DNA of 64,000 nt from Prosopocoilus inquinatus (taxonomy: Eukaryota > Arthropoda > Insecta > Coleoptera > Lucanidae): NCBI GenBank assembly GCA_036172665.1, contig CM069879.1, positions 21,491,924-21,555,923 of the forward strand, written 5' to 3'. The notes under the pieces are model-generated. The model did not search any database. It saw nothing but the letters and a program-made list of their open reading frames with translations, and was not told the DNA's origin. A program made the position numbers and the translations under genes. The stretch's first letter is position 1, and each line of letters starts with the position of its first letter. Shown here in pieces: positions 31,585-45,034 of the stretch.

Positions 31585-32617
31585 TTAGTAAAAAGGTATA
31601 AAACGCGCTCGTTTAAGGAAATGATTTTTAGCAAAAAGACGACGACACAGACGTTAACATCGAAAACGTTTAAGTACGACGACGAATATCAATAAATTTA
31701 CAGTCAATACCACCAATATCACGAACTTAAAATACACCAAAAATCGAAAAGCAATTCGACGTCAATATTGGTGTTGATTTCAGTCGGGGCAAAATCTCGA
31801 TTTTGTTTCAGTCAAGGTTTCAGTCTAGTACAGTCTTGTTTATTATTTAGTTATTGTGATGTCTTCGCTCTTCTTCATTGATGCGTATTGCTTGGAATTT
31901 ATTATTATTGTTATTATTACGATGAATACGAGAATTTTAATTATTTGCGAACGCGTATGTATGAACGAATGCAAGGCCTCTCTCTTTCTCTCTTCTATGT
32001 GTATTTCTTTCGATTTTTTCTTCCTCTCTCTCTCTCGCTCTCTCGTTTTATGCAAAATAATAAATCAACAACGAAAAAATTCAAGTTTGAACTGCGTAGG
32101 TCGATATTAATAAATTTGCTTTGAAAACACAACAGCTTTAAACTATTTGAAAAATTAACAACAATCGATAGACGTTCTATTTAAATATCTCGGAAACACT
32201 ATAAATTTGTACATCACAAATAGTTGGAACACATTAAGGTTTTCACGCTCACTCAAAGAATCTCGTGGTAAACAGCACTGTTTTCCATTAAGCGCGTTGT
32301 TGTTTCGTTTGAATCGATAGTTTCGAATCGATTTCGGATGCAGGTTAAGAACACACCGGAGCTTTAGATTTGCGCTATTTACTCTGTATGTCCGTTTCTT
32401 GTGTTCGGGTGGTCGTTTCACACTTCCTGTTTAACTTGTGGCGGTACTTTTCTTTTAGATTTTGTGGCTCGAAATTGTTTTTTGCTAACAGAGTCTATTC
32501 GTAAAGCGGTGTAGTATGATTCGATACTATGCCGCCAGGAGCGCTGCGGCAAAGATAGGTTCACAGCAGAAAACTCCGGGGCCGGAAAAGCTCCTCCGAA
32601 AGCTCCCTCATTTCATT
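31585..32617. other. Spacer with CT microsatellite and GC-rich patch
   Basis: A (CT)n/(GA)n tract lies at about 31975-32045. A GC-rich patch at 32500-32600 could be a promoter-type element. No protein family seen. Confidence 0.4.
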
Positions 32618-33050
32618 GCATTCTTTCACTCTCATAATAAACCCACACATGTTTATGCTCGTTTATAGATGAACCAAAACTGATCAAGGACAAGATATAT
32701 TCTTAACAAGGATAATTGAATTACAATTGAAAAAGTTCAAAAAGCAAAGCCTGAAACACGACAACTTTATTCAAAATATGAATTTGAAAATTGTTAAAAC
32801 AAATGTATTCAAGAAGAGCAGTCAAAGAAAAATCGCATTCTTTCACTCTCATAATAAACTCACACATGTTTATACTCTCTACAGATAAGCAAAAACTCAT
32901 CAAGAACAAGACATATTCTTTACAGGGATACTTGAATTACAATTGAAAGAGTTCAGAAAATAAATTTACCCAAAACACAAGATGACTTTATTCAAAATAC
33001 GAATTTGAAAAATTGTTAAAATAAATCTCTTCAAAAAGAGCAACCAAAAA
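32618..33050. repeat. Tandem duplication, two ~217-bp units
   Basis: gcattctttcactctcataa through aaagagcaaccaaa repeats, second unit starting at about 32835. Landmarks such as cacacatgtttat and gaattacaattgaaa are in both. Confidence 0.88.
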
Positions 33051-35290
33051 ATGACTTTAAAAGAGGGTTAGAATGAAAAACAAACTGAAAAATAAGACGG
33101 GCAAGACAGAAGAAACATAACTGGAATAAAAGAGAATAAAAAATTTTAAAATACGACATGAAAATACAATAAAAAAAAGAAAAACTGCAGTTATAGAAAG
33201 TAAAAATCAACGAAACTGCATTTTTAAAAATAAGACAGAAAACATCAATTAAAAACTAAAACAAAAAGTGTAATCTTGTCTAAAAACTAATTAAATAAAT
33301 TATTAGTTAATTAATTAACAATATAAGCCATAGAACCTAAAACGAGGAAGACAAAAAATAAAACATAACTGAAATAAAAAGCATTAGAAAATTAAAAAAA
33401 GAGGTGTGAGAATGGCACAAATAATTTGCAAATGGTTATACCAATTAACCGAACGGAGGAAAAATATAGAAAGTTCTAATAAGCGTAAAAAACTGATAAT
33501 TCATTGGAAAACGTAATACGCGTGAACTTGTAACTTAAATTAATATAACAACAATGACAAACGAAAATTAAGTAAAATAATTATAATTAATTCGATAGAA
33601 AACGTAATATGCATCAGATTGCAAAATAAATCAAAAACGATAGCAAGAAAATTAATATAAACAATTAAGCGGAAACTGCAAGAACAAAACAAAAGAAGTA
33701 ATAGAAAAGCAGCTTGTATAAACTACATTAAAAAATTGCACAAAAGTCGATTAAGTAAATAAGGAAATTATGAAAACACAGTTTAAAAAATTTAAGAATA
33801 ATATTTCAGGAAACTAAATTTAAAGAATTAAAAAAAGTAAAGCGTATGAGTTTACTTAAGAATGAAATTATAAACCGAGGCCAAAAAGATAATTCAAAAA
33901 GAGTCGACGAACGAAAGCCCAATGTTAAAAGTTTAAAATAATTTAAATAGAAGCAGTTTAATGAAAATTCCATTCTGAACAAGTAAAGCACAAGTTAAAA
34001 AGAATAAATTGATGCGGAGCAAAGAAACGTTTAAAGAAATTAAGAAAAGGGATGAAGTTCACCATTTATTTGGATTTAATTGAAGGGGAAGGTAATGGTG
34101 AACACGAAAACATTAAACTTCCCTTACGTTCGACTTTTCTTAAGTGGTAAAGTGCTGTTAACTTATTTATTGAGTTTTTGGCTTTCTTATGTGAAATATT
34201 TTTTATTATTATCGTTAAATGTTGGTAGTTTACTATTACTTTGGCCGGGAGAGGAAGAGGGCTGAAAACAGGAAAATATTAAAGCTGGAGCTCATTATAC
34301 ATTGGAGGCTTTCTTGTTTGTAATATGGTTTTGGATTTTTTATTATTACCAGTTTTGTGAACCTCTTTTCTTTTTTAAGGTTACCTAAAAGACGAACGAT
34401 GGAAAATTACTTATTAGAAAACTGAAGTACTAAAAAAAAATAAGTTTATTGAACGAAGACATACAGACCAATTGTAATTAGAAAGACCAATAAAACAAAG
34501 TATGCAAAACAAAAGACATAAACTGAAGGAATTAATGAATTGTGTGTACCGAAATTATGTTAGAAAATAATATAAAACACGCAGCTTCTAAGAGCCAGAA
34601 ACTTCAAGTAATAAAAGCAGAAAACAGTTTTAGGTTTTCTTACCATTTTTTTTTTTTCATTTGCTATGAATCCAATCTTATCAGTCCAATGCGAATTTTT
34701 CTTTGAAAAAGTAAAATATATACAGTGTGATAAATTATAAGGGGTTTCACTTCTTAACTGAGACCAGATAAAAGATGACTCCAGGCTCTATTATCTGCAT
34801 TGGGCTTTATGGAGGGCAACGTTATCAGATTGTATATATTTAGAATTAAAACGTGTTTTAATAAACAACTAGAAGAAACAATCTATTATAATAATATATT
34901 GCAATTACCTGACACATCCAAATCCGTAGGTAATATTTACATTTAAATAAATTTGTTGGAAAGCAACAAAACATACCTTTGGCAACATGCATATGTTAAA
35001 AGCGAATAGCATTACAGGGGAATCAAGAAAGATAATAAGTAACAAATACAACCCATAAAACCATGTACTAATAAGTAAGAAAGCAATATTCTGTAGATAC
35101 TACAACGCATAGATAGTACAAAAAAAAAAAAATAAAGTAGAGTACCCAACAACATTCTGATTGTATTTCTGTGATTGTCTTTCCGTGACAGTAATTAAAC
35201 AGGGTTTAAATAAATCACTGACAGACTTCTCAGCGCATAGAAAATATTCGAGGATGAATTTAACAAATTGCATTATTTTTTTGTTCAATT
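33051..35290. other. A-rich desert without recognised gene
   Basis: Low-complexity A-rich DNA, with a T-rich interval near 34080-34380. No coding signal. Confidence 0.5.
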
Positions 35291-35295
35291 GAATA

Positions 35296-35640
35296 AATGT
35301 ACATTATAAAAAGCAATCGCAAATAAAATGAAAAAGCAAATCAAGGAATGAAAATTTGTGAGTTTTATAATCGTGCTACTTAGAAATTTTCTTCAATTTT
35401 AATTCTACAGGGTTATCATAAAACGAGGAATAAATTCGATATTTTCAAAACAACAATTCAGTTGATGTGCTTTATAAAAAGCAATCGCAAATAAAATGAG
35501 AAAGCAATTAAGGAATGAAAACTTGTAAGATTTATAAACGTGTTCATATAGGGTTGTTACTGAGAAATTTTATTCTATTTTAATTCTACAGGGTTATCAT
35601 AAAATGACGAATAAATTCCATATTTTCAAAACAACCCAGT
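35296..35640. repeat. Tandem duplication, two ~170-bp units
   Basis: ataaaaagcaatcgcaaata through attttcaaaacaac occurs twice (second unit from about 35470). ctacagggttatcataaaa is in both. Confidence 0.88.
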
Positions 35641-38600
35641 TTTTTTTTGCTGATAGTTTGCAGCATAAAAAATATTTCCTGAACAAGGTAACAAAATAAA
35701 ATAGACGAATTCGAACGTGTTTCGATAAAATGAAATTACAAACCCATCGTGAAATTATAACCCGTAACAATCTTAACAAATTTAAAAACAAATTTACAGT
35801 CGATGTTCTCCTATTCTAAACGGTTTAAAACATTATATTAGCCACATTTCCCCTGAAAATTTACTAGAACATTTAATACGGCTGATGATTCCTTAAAATA
35901 CGAGAATTCCGATTGTGTTGTTAAGATCATTAGGGGTTACCGATCGTAATCTGTTTTATGACCATAATAGGACGACTTTCGATTATATTGAAACGCACTA
36001 TAATCTGATTTTTAATGAATATAATTTTATGTAGGTAAATCTAATCCTAAACTTTCGTGCCCTGAATACTCCAATTGTTTTTGATTTATTCATATTTTGA
36101 TATGAAATTTTGTTTTGATCTGAAACTAAAAATGCTATATTTAGTTTTTTCCTTTGTCTATACTGCAGCCTAAAAAAAAATTAATAAATTTTCTAGCCCA
36201 CTGTAAATTTTCCTTCGCCGGCGCAAGCGCACCGCCGCCTCCGAACATTTGCTCTCATTTCGATCCGCGTTGCCTCACGTTACCTGTAGATTCAATATGA
36301 GGCCGACGAAGAGGTTGACCTACTCCCGTCGGCCCTACGAAAATCTGCACGGGGTTTTCTCCCCGCAGTTTTGGCGGAAGCGCCTGAAAACAAACAGCGA
36401 GAGGAAAACAACTTCTCCTCCCCCGCGATTTCTAATTACGTCCTTACTTAATGTCTTTTTCTTTGTAAATAGCACGACAACTTTTGACAAGTGAAAACAG
36501 AAAAGTCAACAATTTTCAAAAAATAAATCATAATGAAATCGGAAAAATGTGGCAAGCAGTGAAGGTTCGTTTGTAAAATTGAAAAGCGAGAGACAAGCGA
36601 ATTAAGAAGGGCTTAGAAAAACCTCGTAGTTTCTAGAAATGGAGAAAACCATTTTTTTTAAATTTTTTTAATAACGTCAGCGACTTCTTTAAAAAGCGAA
36701 GCATTAAATCGAAAACTATTGAAACAGTAAATTGATTTTCAAACTCATCAAATTTGTTGAAAGAGATAATAAAGTAATACCTCCAATATAAAAACCGAAT
36801 TTTCTTAAAATATCGAAGGGGACCAGTGATTTATTTGAACGATTATGTATATGATTATTTACTTTAAAAAAAATACTTAAAGTACGACAATTTTGAAAAG
36901 TAATTTTCGAAATAAAAAGTAATTATGAAAACGACTAAGAACAAACAATAAAAGTCGATCGAGTACGACCTGGAACTCAATCAAATAATGAAAAAGCTTG
37001 ATAAAAACAAAAATAAAATATATCAAAACACATATAAGTATTAAAAGGAAATATAATTTAAGTAAGAAATAAATTGGTAAATAATTTGCGTAATTTCTAT
37101 CTACCCAGAAGGAAAGAACCCGGTTAAAAGATGAATACCCCTATGTTTGATAACGAACGAAATTACGCAAGCACGATTAAAATTTAAAAAATTAAAAAGT
37201 AAATGCAAAATTTCAGCTAACCCAGAAAATGAATAAGTCTCAAATTAAAGGCAGAAGCAAAGAATTAATGCCAAAAAAACTGGCAATCATTTATTACAAC
37301 TGTAAATCATTTGTAAATTTGAATAAAATCAATTTAACAAAATTTAATAATTTAATAAATATAAAATTCTAAAAAATGTGAAGTAAAATTTCATTAAAAA
37401 AATAGGAGTATAACTTAAATAAGATAAATAAAACTGTTGCTTGTTACTAAAATTATAACTTGTTTAATACATTATTTCCTTGCACAAAAATCGATTTACA
37501 TTTAATCAAATTAATATATTCGAACATTCCCAGCTGTGCCAAACACACGTCAACAGAGAATTTTATTTATTTGATTAGCGTAAATGTTGTAGATCTGAAA
37601 CTCAATTTAAATTACATTTAATATAATTTGAAAAAATAAGAAATATAAAGAGACAGAGATCGATTCAACAAGGGAAATTGATTGCGAGTAGAAAAAAGTG
37701 CAGAATGTTTTTGGAAATAGAAACAAAGAAGTATAATAAAATAATTAAAGATTCTAAAAAAATCAAAATTTAAAATATGAAATTAAAAAATACTTGGACA
37801 ACTATGTTGATTAAATTTGCTTTCAATTTGACTGGACAACAGTAGGTATTGGTTCGATTAGGTTGACATGCTGTAAAACAAATAATACTATTGTTATTAT
37901 AATATTTTACTATTACTACTATTATAAATAAAATAATATGGATTTACAACTGAGCATGAGAAACAGAAACGTGGTAGCGCGGGACGAATTAACATTACAT
38001 ATGCAAATTGTCGCATATTTAATAAACACGTAGTGCATTTAGACAACAATAATAAATAAAAATTATAATGACAAGGAATGGTTTAAAATCTTAATTAACT
38101 ACAACTAGGTCAACCGTTTTATCAAGAAAGAATTTTCTTTAAGAAATAGGAGGTCGAGTTTATAATTAAATAATAACAATAGCTAATGTAAAGTGTTACA
38201 TTTGCATTTGCCTTTTCGAGCAAATAAACCTTTAGGAAATATCATCGATGACCTACTTGTTGTAGTTAAATTTTATTTTAGTTCATTACTTTTATTTATT
38301 TGTATAACGTGAACAGTCGAAACGTTAAGGTAAATAAAATATATAATTTTAGCTTGAATTAAAGAGTTATCTTTTCCATGTTCTGTCTACATTTGTAAGC
38401 ATCTGTATTACGAGCAAAAAGTGTATTAAAATTACTAAAATTAAAAATTTGTATTTTTATGTTTATTTTATTTTATTATATTTGAGAACCCAACAGGACG
38501 AAGTCCCAACAACGGTTTCCACAAAATATACAAAAGTGCATATATGTAATAATGCAGAAAGAGAATTGACGCACGAAAATAGAACGAGATTAGTTGAAGT

Positions 38601-38879
38601 AATACATGATGTATCAAAGATATAATTCCTCACCGTATAAATGTGGTCGTAGTCTACTTATACTTTCAATATTTGGTTTACAGTTGAGGTCAGCCTAACC
38701 AGCTCGACATGGAAAATGTTGATATCATTCGCGACGTAATTGAAAGAATGACACAATCTGTAAATTGATGAATTTGTATCGATATTCGTGGTATTGTGGT
38801 GGCAATTCTTGGCAATCAATATAATTATTCATGACTTACTTTAAGAACAAATACGACATCCGCAGCAACCCGCCTCTGT
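35641..38879. other. A-rich desert with GC patch at 36205-36430
   Basis: Mostly AT-rich DNA. The GC patch holds an 81-codon plus-strand ORF (36249-36494, with MRPTKRLTYSRRPYENLHGV inside) with no recognised family. It could be an exon or a promoter region. Confidence 0.35.
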
Positions 38880-39800
38880 TCCAGAGAAAGAAGATTGTAT
38901 TTTCTTAATGAGGAGCTTGGATTGGATAAAAACTTAAAGAAATTCTTTTGCACACTTTCAATTCAACGTTATACTGAGAAATCCATATAACAGAGCAATA
39001 TTGCAAATTACTAAGAACAAGAGGCACGTAAAGGTGTATAACAGAGTGTAAACCGGTAAAAGGCTTGGAGATTTTATATATAAAACAGAACATTTTGAAA
39101 GCTTTTCTGGTTATTGCATCTATGTGATATTGAAAACTCAATTTGGAGTCAACTCCCATGATCCTTAATTTGGAAAACTTTGGATAATTTTATAAGTATA
39201 GGTAATCTATAAAAAAATTTCTGAGTGACAGTGAGATGCTGACATTTAGTGATGTTTAAAAAAAAGGTTGTTTATCCTACAATAGTCTACAAGATTATTG
39301 ATGTTAGATTACAAAGTTTCGCAGTCAGTCACGGACTTAAAATATTTGAGATCGTTAGAGTAAAGCAGGAAATTGCAAGAACTTAGAACATTTCCAACAT
39401 CGTTTACAAAAAGTGTGATTAAGGTGGTAATAGATGAGAACCTTGTGCCACTCCATGTAAAATTTTCGCAGGGTTCAATTTATATCCATTAATCACCACA
39501 GCTTGTGTTTCATGGTAAAGATATGATTTGATCCAACGGAGAAGGTTTCCATAAAAACCCGTATAGTCCAGTTTTTGTAGAAAAATGCGATGATTAATCT
39601 TATGAAATGCCTTTTGAAAATCGGTACACATAATATCGACTTGACCAGATGATTCTGGTACAGAATAAAGATATCCATCATCTAATATACCATTGGTGGT
39701 TGTCCACCTCCCTTTGCAAAATTCGTTGCTGCTGCGGATATTTAAAAGAATGTATAAAAGATTTGCAAATTATGTCATTCACTATTGTATTGGTCGCAAG
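38880..39800 (-). pseudogene. Non-LTR RT remnant (broken)
   Basis: Minus-strand blocks in order: CKGRWTTTN, VDIMCTDFQKAFHKINHRIF (motif A), LLRWIKSYLYHETQAVVING, HGVAQGSHLLPP (motif B), a frameshift, FVNDVGNVLSSC, then YSNDLKYFKSV where the catalytic ADD has become SND. MGVDSKLSFQYHIDAITRKA and LVLSNLQYCSVIWISQY follow. The catalytic loss and several stops make it long dead. The clade is jockey/CR1-like. Confidence 0.8.
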
Positions 39801-39825
39801 TCTTCTTGAGGCTTTCTGTATAATT

Positions 39826-41235
39826 AGGAATATAATAATATAATAATAATAATAATATGTTTATTGATCCACTAACTACAAATACAAAAAAAAATATAAT
39901 TTATATCTAAATGAAATATTTTGGATCAAAGGGCTCAGATTCAGGTTGAAGGCGAACCAACCACCTGATCTGAGCCGAACTTAAATAAATAAATACATTA
40001 TAAAATGTTTGGCTTATAATTACCAAATACTCTGTAAACGAAAGGTTAATTGTAAATTATTATTGACCTAAAAGTCCGTTCTTTATTTTCAGTAATAACT
40101 GACGCTTAAAAGGCAAAAATAATAATTTTTTCAGTTCCTGTGGTAAACAGTTCCATAATACAGCACAGTTGTAAGAAAAGGATCGCTGGAAAAACATAGT
40201 GAAATATCGTGGAATGGTGATGACATTTTTACGCCGAATATTAATATTGTGAATGTCAGTTCGAAACGTTATTTTGTGGTAAAGATAGGCAGGAGTTTTG
40301 TTAGTTATGATATTATAGAAAGTGCAAACGCTATGGAAAAATCGCCTCTCAGTCATATTTAACCAATTAGCTCTTTTCAACGTATGAGATATCCGTTCAT
40401 ATTTTCGAATACCATAAATAAGTCTTAAGCAAGAGTTCTGAACCCTCTGAATACGAGATCTATCTGCTGCGTCAATACAAGGACCATACACGGGCTCACA
40501 AAAATTAAAACGTGACAATATAAGAGATTCACTTAATAACAGTTTCAATTCAGGGCTGAGAAGGAATCTATTGCTATATAAAATTTTTAAAATTGCATAG
40601 GATTTTTGAACGAGAGAATTAATATGGTTTTTAAAACGTAATTTACAATCCAGAAACACGCCAAGGATCTTGACACAATCCGCCAGACCTATTGTTTCAC
40701 GTCCAATTTTGATTACAGTACCTTGGTTAATCGTATCAATAAGATCAAGCGAACCGAATACTAATACAGACTTTGAAGGATTTATGTTAAGATTATGATT
40801 TTCAGATAATAATCGAATATGCTCTAATTCACGATTAACACAATTAATTATATCTGTATTGGTGTAATCCGGAAACGAAAAGAAGATCTGGGTGTCATCC
40901 GCGTAAGAATACAACTTAGAATAAGGAGTGATTGTATTAAAGCAAGAGGTATATAAAATCTACAATAAGGGACCGCAAATACTACCTTGTGGAACGTGTG
41001 GCGTTAATCGAAATAAATTCTGAGACTTGATCTCCGATTTTTGCTGCCTGTTTCCTATCTCGGAGATAATTAGAAAAAAAGTTAATGACATCACTGCTCA
41101 TGCCTACGTGATACAGGAACAAAATATCATGGTCTAATGTGTCGAAGGCTTTAGAGTAATCAATGGACACCATTAAACAAGAAAATTTCTTGTCCATTGA
41201 GTTAATAACATCATCGGTGATACCTATTGCTCACA
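39826..41235 (-). mobile_element. 5'-truncated non-LTR retrotransposon with (TTA)n tail
   Basis: On the minus strand RT coding (41230 to 40060) is followed by a ~200-bp 3' UTR and a (TTA)n-type tail at 39826-39858, a common end of CR1/jockey-like elements. It is inserted next to the older RT remnant at 38880-39800, same orientation. Confidence 0.75.
40060..41220 (-). pseudogene. Non-LTR reverse transcriptase, C-terminal two-thirds
   Basis: The first piece (41197-40982) has MVSIDYSKAFDTLDHDILF (motif A) and FFSNYLRDRKQAAKIGD. A frameshift follows near 41000. In the next frame VPQGSICGPLL precedes an in-frame TAG, and the 284-codon ORF 40914-40060 begins at the catalytic YADDTQIFFSF. It continues with ILGVFLDCKLRFKNHIN, NFCEPVYGPCID, RIQRVQNSCLRLIYGI, and a C-terminal LWNCLPQELKK. 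Two lesions (one frameshift, one stop) inactivate it. The N-terminal endonuclease region is missing. Confidence 0.88.
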
Positions 41236-42629
41236 TGAACTCTATTTATTTAGTCTTTAATTTCGTTAATTTCGTTTAATCGTTTCAATTTAGTTTTATT
41301 CAAAGTCAGGGACAATGTCACTCTAATTACGCAACCTATGTCCCAACTAGTTATTCTATATTGAAACAATCCTGACATCAAAACAACAAAAGGAAATACA
41401 TTCTAATGTTAAACTCCGTGTAACTTCACACTTGCATCTCTACTCGCGGCAAGAAGTAATTGGATGACCTGACTGGTACTTGCGTAGAGGGTAATGTAAG
41501 CAACTTAAGACATTCTGGTGACCGAAATTTAACCCCAATGGTTGGCAAAGTTATTGGAAGAGTAACCGAAATTTAATACATACAAGGACTGTCGCTGCTA
41601 ATGGAAAATGCAAATATTCGCCAAACATTTTCTTTATTTTTCTCAACATATAATTGTATTGGAATGTTTGTGTTTTCTTTGTTGTCATTCTGACATTGAT
41701 GGCCATCTTGCGAAGCTTCCAAAAACTATCAAAGTAAAGGAGGAAACATCTTACATCAGAAAAATGTCACACCTACACGAAGTGATTGCACTTGCACTAT
41801 CTTTGTCGTTTCCGAAAATACATTTACCGTTCGATCAAGCCAGAAATAACAATTACGTTCGTCCTCTATTTGTAAACAAAACGGGTTGCCCTGGCTCTAT
41901 ACGACTCTGGCAAAACGCATGCAAAACCGACGAGTGCGGCATAGTAATGGCCGCAAATATAGAATAATCGCGGTCTTCAAACCTAACCTACAATACGCGA
42001 TCGGCATAAACGACGAATACGTGCAAATTTTAGTAGGTTCCCTGTATATTCAACATTTGCATTTGCGAAGGCGAACGCGTTTAGATCGATCGTTCTTTAG
42101 GCAAACGTCTTTTCCATAACGTCGATGATATTGTTACGGTGATTTCATAACTAGGTTGACGTAAGCGGCTTGAGTCAGTAATTACCGTTAAACAACAAGC
42201 AATATATACAGATTGTCCAAATCAATACGGGATTGTATCACAGGAGATGACACAATGACCAAAAATGGGATGCGTAGGCTGTCCCCAATATTAATTAATT
42301 AAGCTTTTCAACTTTTCTTCATGATCAATACATTACAGGTGTAACAGTACGAAACGCAAAGAGTATTAAGAATCAGAAATGAGAAACACAGTTCTTTTCA
42401 AGGTACAGCTTTGAACGGCCCTCTATAGTTAAATGCTAAGAATTCTATTGATATTAGTTAAAAATAATGATAAGGAGAAAACATGTGGCAAAGTACAATA
42501 AGTCAAAATACGTATGTTGTGAAAGAAGGAAGAAAAGTGAAGTGTTAGAGTATTAGATGATGACCCTTACAATAATGTGTGTGATAAGAACAGCACATAA
42601 TGAAATCAACCAATAATCCGTTCCCTAAA
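41236..42629. other. Spacer with unassigned 119-codon ORF (41608-41967)
   Basis: The plus-strand ORF has a hydrophobic start and a Cys-containing end (NKTGCPGSIRLWQNACKTDE). The surrounding 41690-42120 is GC-richer than average. No family was recognised, and there is no supporting splice or promoter pattern. It may be chance. Confidence 0.25.
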
Positions 42630-42992
42630 TGTTGCATCTAATAGTGCTTTTGATTGAAATGCATTATATACACTGATTGTGAATGCATACTCAGTGTATC
42701 TCCATTTCGTTTCATTGCAGGAAGTTAAAACAAGGTGTATATACTTTGAGTGCGCATATACAATCAGCGCATCTAGTGCATTTTAATAGAAAACACCATT
42801 AAATGCAACATTAACATTATAGCACAGCGTTTTCGATTGAAATGCACTATATGCACTGACTGTGAATGCGCACTCACAGTACATTCATCGTGTTTCAACT
42901 TATTGCAATGAAACGAAATGAATATTCTCTGAGTACACATTCACAATCAGTGAATATACTGAGTGCATTTGAATCGAAAATGCTGCGCTATA
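42630..42992. mobile_element. Two adjacent palindromic MITEs
   Basis: Two related foldback units (about 42640-42810 and 42817-42992). In the second, tatagcacagcgttttcgat and tgcactgactgtgaatgcgc are mirrored by cacattcacaatcagtga and tcgaaaatgctgcgctata. The first repeats the same order with divergence (gtgcttttgattgaaatgc ... gtgcattttaatagaaaac). No coding. Confidence 0.82.
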
Positions 42993-43059
42993 AGTTTGCA
43001 TAATGAACACTTCTAACAGGAATAAATTATATTTTATGTTTTTCCGACGTGCACCTCGC

Positions 43060-43700
43060 GCTTAACTGTAAAGATTTTTTTTTCCCGGTTAAACAATTTG
43101 CTATAATAAGCTGCGGTTACTGAGGACGTATTGCACGGGTCAAAAAACGAAACCTCCGTTAAAAAGTGCGCGCTTCGCATTCTGCACTGCGGGCAAAAAC
43201 CGAACGATTCTTGCACAATCCGCGGAGAAGTCGCGCCACGAAACTTCAGCAATTAACACCGACGTAAAAATCGATTGGAGTAACAGGATTTTCAGAATGT
43301 GAATAAAGCAAGTGTGTTAATTGTTTCGGAGGTTTCGTTCTTCACCACATGTGTTCCTTTTTTTTTTGTTGCAGCAGGAACGTGTATAGTATACATAGCG
43401 TAAACGAACGGACGAGAAGAAGAAGGAGTGTTTTACCGTGCGCTGACACACTTTTCGCGCAAAAGTAATTAATATTTGAAAAAGCCGCGGTTAGTTTATT
43501 TCGCCTTAACAGTTGTCATCTCATCTCATCTGTTATCTCTTCGCCTGCGCTTCGACGCGAACCGTTAGCGAAGATACGAGTGGAGGATGATCGCAAAAAT
43601 GGATGGATGCAATATGACCTCAGGGTCGACGTCTAACTGTTGACTTCTTCCGAACGGAGATTCGTGATTGCGATAGGGTTTATCTCGCGGGTTCAGATTG
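43060..43700. promoter_or_regulatory. GC/CpG-rich block (possible promoter or exon)
   Basis: CpG-rich sequence in an otherwise AT-rich area, with short ORFs on both strands and no recognised family. Composition only. Confidence 0.25.
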
Positions 43701-43959
43701 TTTAGCGAAACCTCCGGATGGATGGATTACTTTGCCGTGTGCATATCCGGCGAGATTGCTGCTTTCCAATGTTATGACCGCTTTTGGAAGACGGTAATTA
43801 GTCAGAAATGTACAACACGAACGCGGGTAACTGTACTCGGAATGCTTGAGTTTTCCAAGAAAGGAATTTGCATATTTTCCAATGCAGAAGAACAAATCCA
43901 ATCACTTCCAAATTCATACAGAAATTTAGGATAAGATTCGAATCCTCACTGCTTTATTC

Positions 43960-44740
43960 GACAGTTTAATTGCCCATTGCCTACTACCTCTGGTACCTTC
44001 CAAAGTGAATGATATCCAACGTCCTTTTTTTAAGGCGCTGCGATGCATTAAAAAATAAAACATGTTTTGCTTTTTGCGAAAGATACCAAAAATGGTACCC
44101 AGCACCTCCACCTCTGTCATTTCTGAGGGATTTTGAGAGGGCGTAGCAAATCACATAAATAATCGTGCAACATTAAAGGGATGCGGTAAACACGATTCAC
44201 TAGTACTACACGTAGAATAGTCATTCCCAAAGTGAATGTCCCTCTTTCTATTGGTGCTGCAGGAATTTGGAAGATGTTGCAACAAACCATGGTAGTAACT
44301 GCGAAGCATTAAAAGTTATATCATGTCTGGCATTTTGCGTTATCGAAAACGGTGCCCAACACCTCTATCATTCCTGAATGCGTCCGAAGGAATTTGAGAG
44401 GGCATTGCAAATCACAGAAGTAATCGTGCAATATTAAAGGAATGCGATAAAGACGAATCACTAGCACTCAGTCAGTCATTCCCAAAATGAATGATACCTT
44501 CTGTCCCTACTTCTATTGGTGCTGAAGAAATTTGGGGGATGTTGCAAACCATAGTAGTAACTGCGGGGCATTAAAGGTTATAGAAGTATCATGTTTGGCA
44601 TTTTGCGGAAATTTCCAAAAACGGTGCCCGACACTCCACCTCTATCATTCCAGTAGGTGTTGGATGGATTTTAGAGGATATTGCGTATCGCAGAAGTAAT
44701 CATGCATGATTTGATGGGATCATAAATGATCATCAAACGA
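43960..44740. repeat. Tandem repeat, three ~262-bp units
   Basis: Landmarks tcattcccaaa.tgaatg, gcattttgcg.aa, gagagggc.t.gcaaatcac and aatcgtgcaa.attaaagg occur three times in order (units beginning near 43960, 44221 and 44483), with about 20-25% divergence by eye. Confidence 0.85.
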
Positions 44741-44756
44741 ATAAATACATTTTGAA

Positions 44757-44963
44757 TGCAAAAAAAAGTAGACAAACTACAGTTTCCTGTAATTATTCTT
44801 TCTCGAAATGCTATAGATTAAAAACAAATTCACAGATTTTACCAAAGTTTTAAACTTGTTAATTTTGAAAGCTTTTAAATTTTTTAAATGTTATTTGTGA
44901 AGTTATATTTATTTAATACCTTTTTTAGAAAGAATGATTGGAGGAACCTTTTACTTTCGACTG
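44757..44963. mobile_element. Truncated copy of the 13.8-kb TA MITE
   Basis: gcaaaaaaaagtagacaaac through actttcgactg matches 13800-14027. The first ~8 bp of the left end are lost, the right end keeps CTG followed by TA. Confidence 0.8.
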
Positions 44964-45034
44964 TACATATGTCTAAAAAATTAGACATTCTATGCAGTTA
45001 AGTAAATTTACAATATAATTGTAAATTAACGCCC

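Noticed and set aside
41608..41967. 119-codon ORF as a host gene
   Set aside because: No recognisable domain and no supporting start or splice context. Listed only as unassigned.
43920..43960. B-box-like string gattcgaatcctcac as tRNA
   Set aside because: No A box at the right distance and no cloverleaf pairing.
43960..44740. CRISPR array
   Set aside because: Repeat units are ~262 bp and contiguous without spacers. The genome is eukaryotic.
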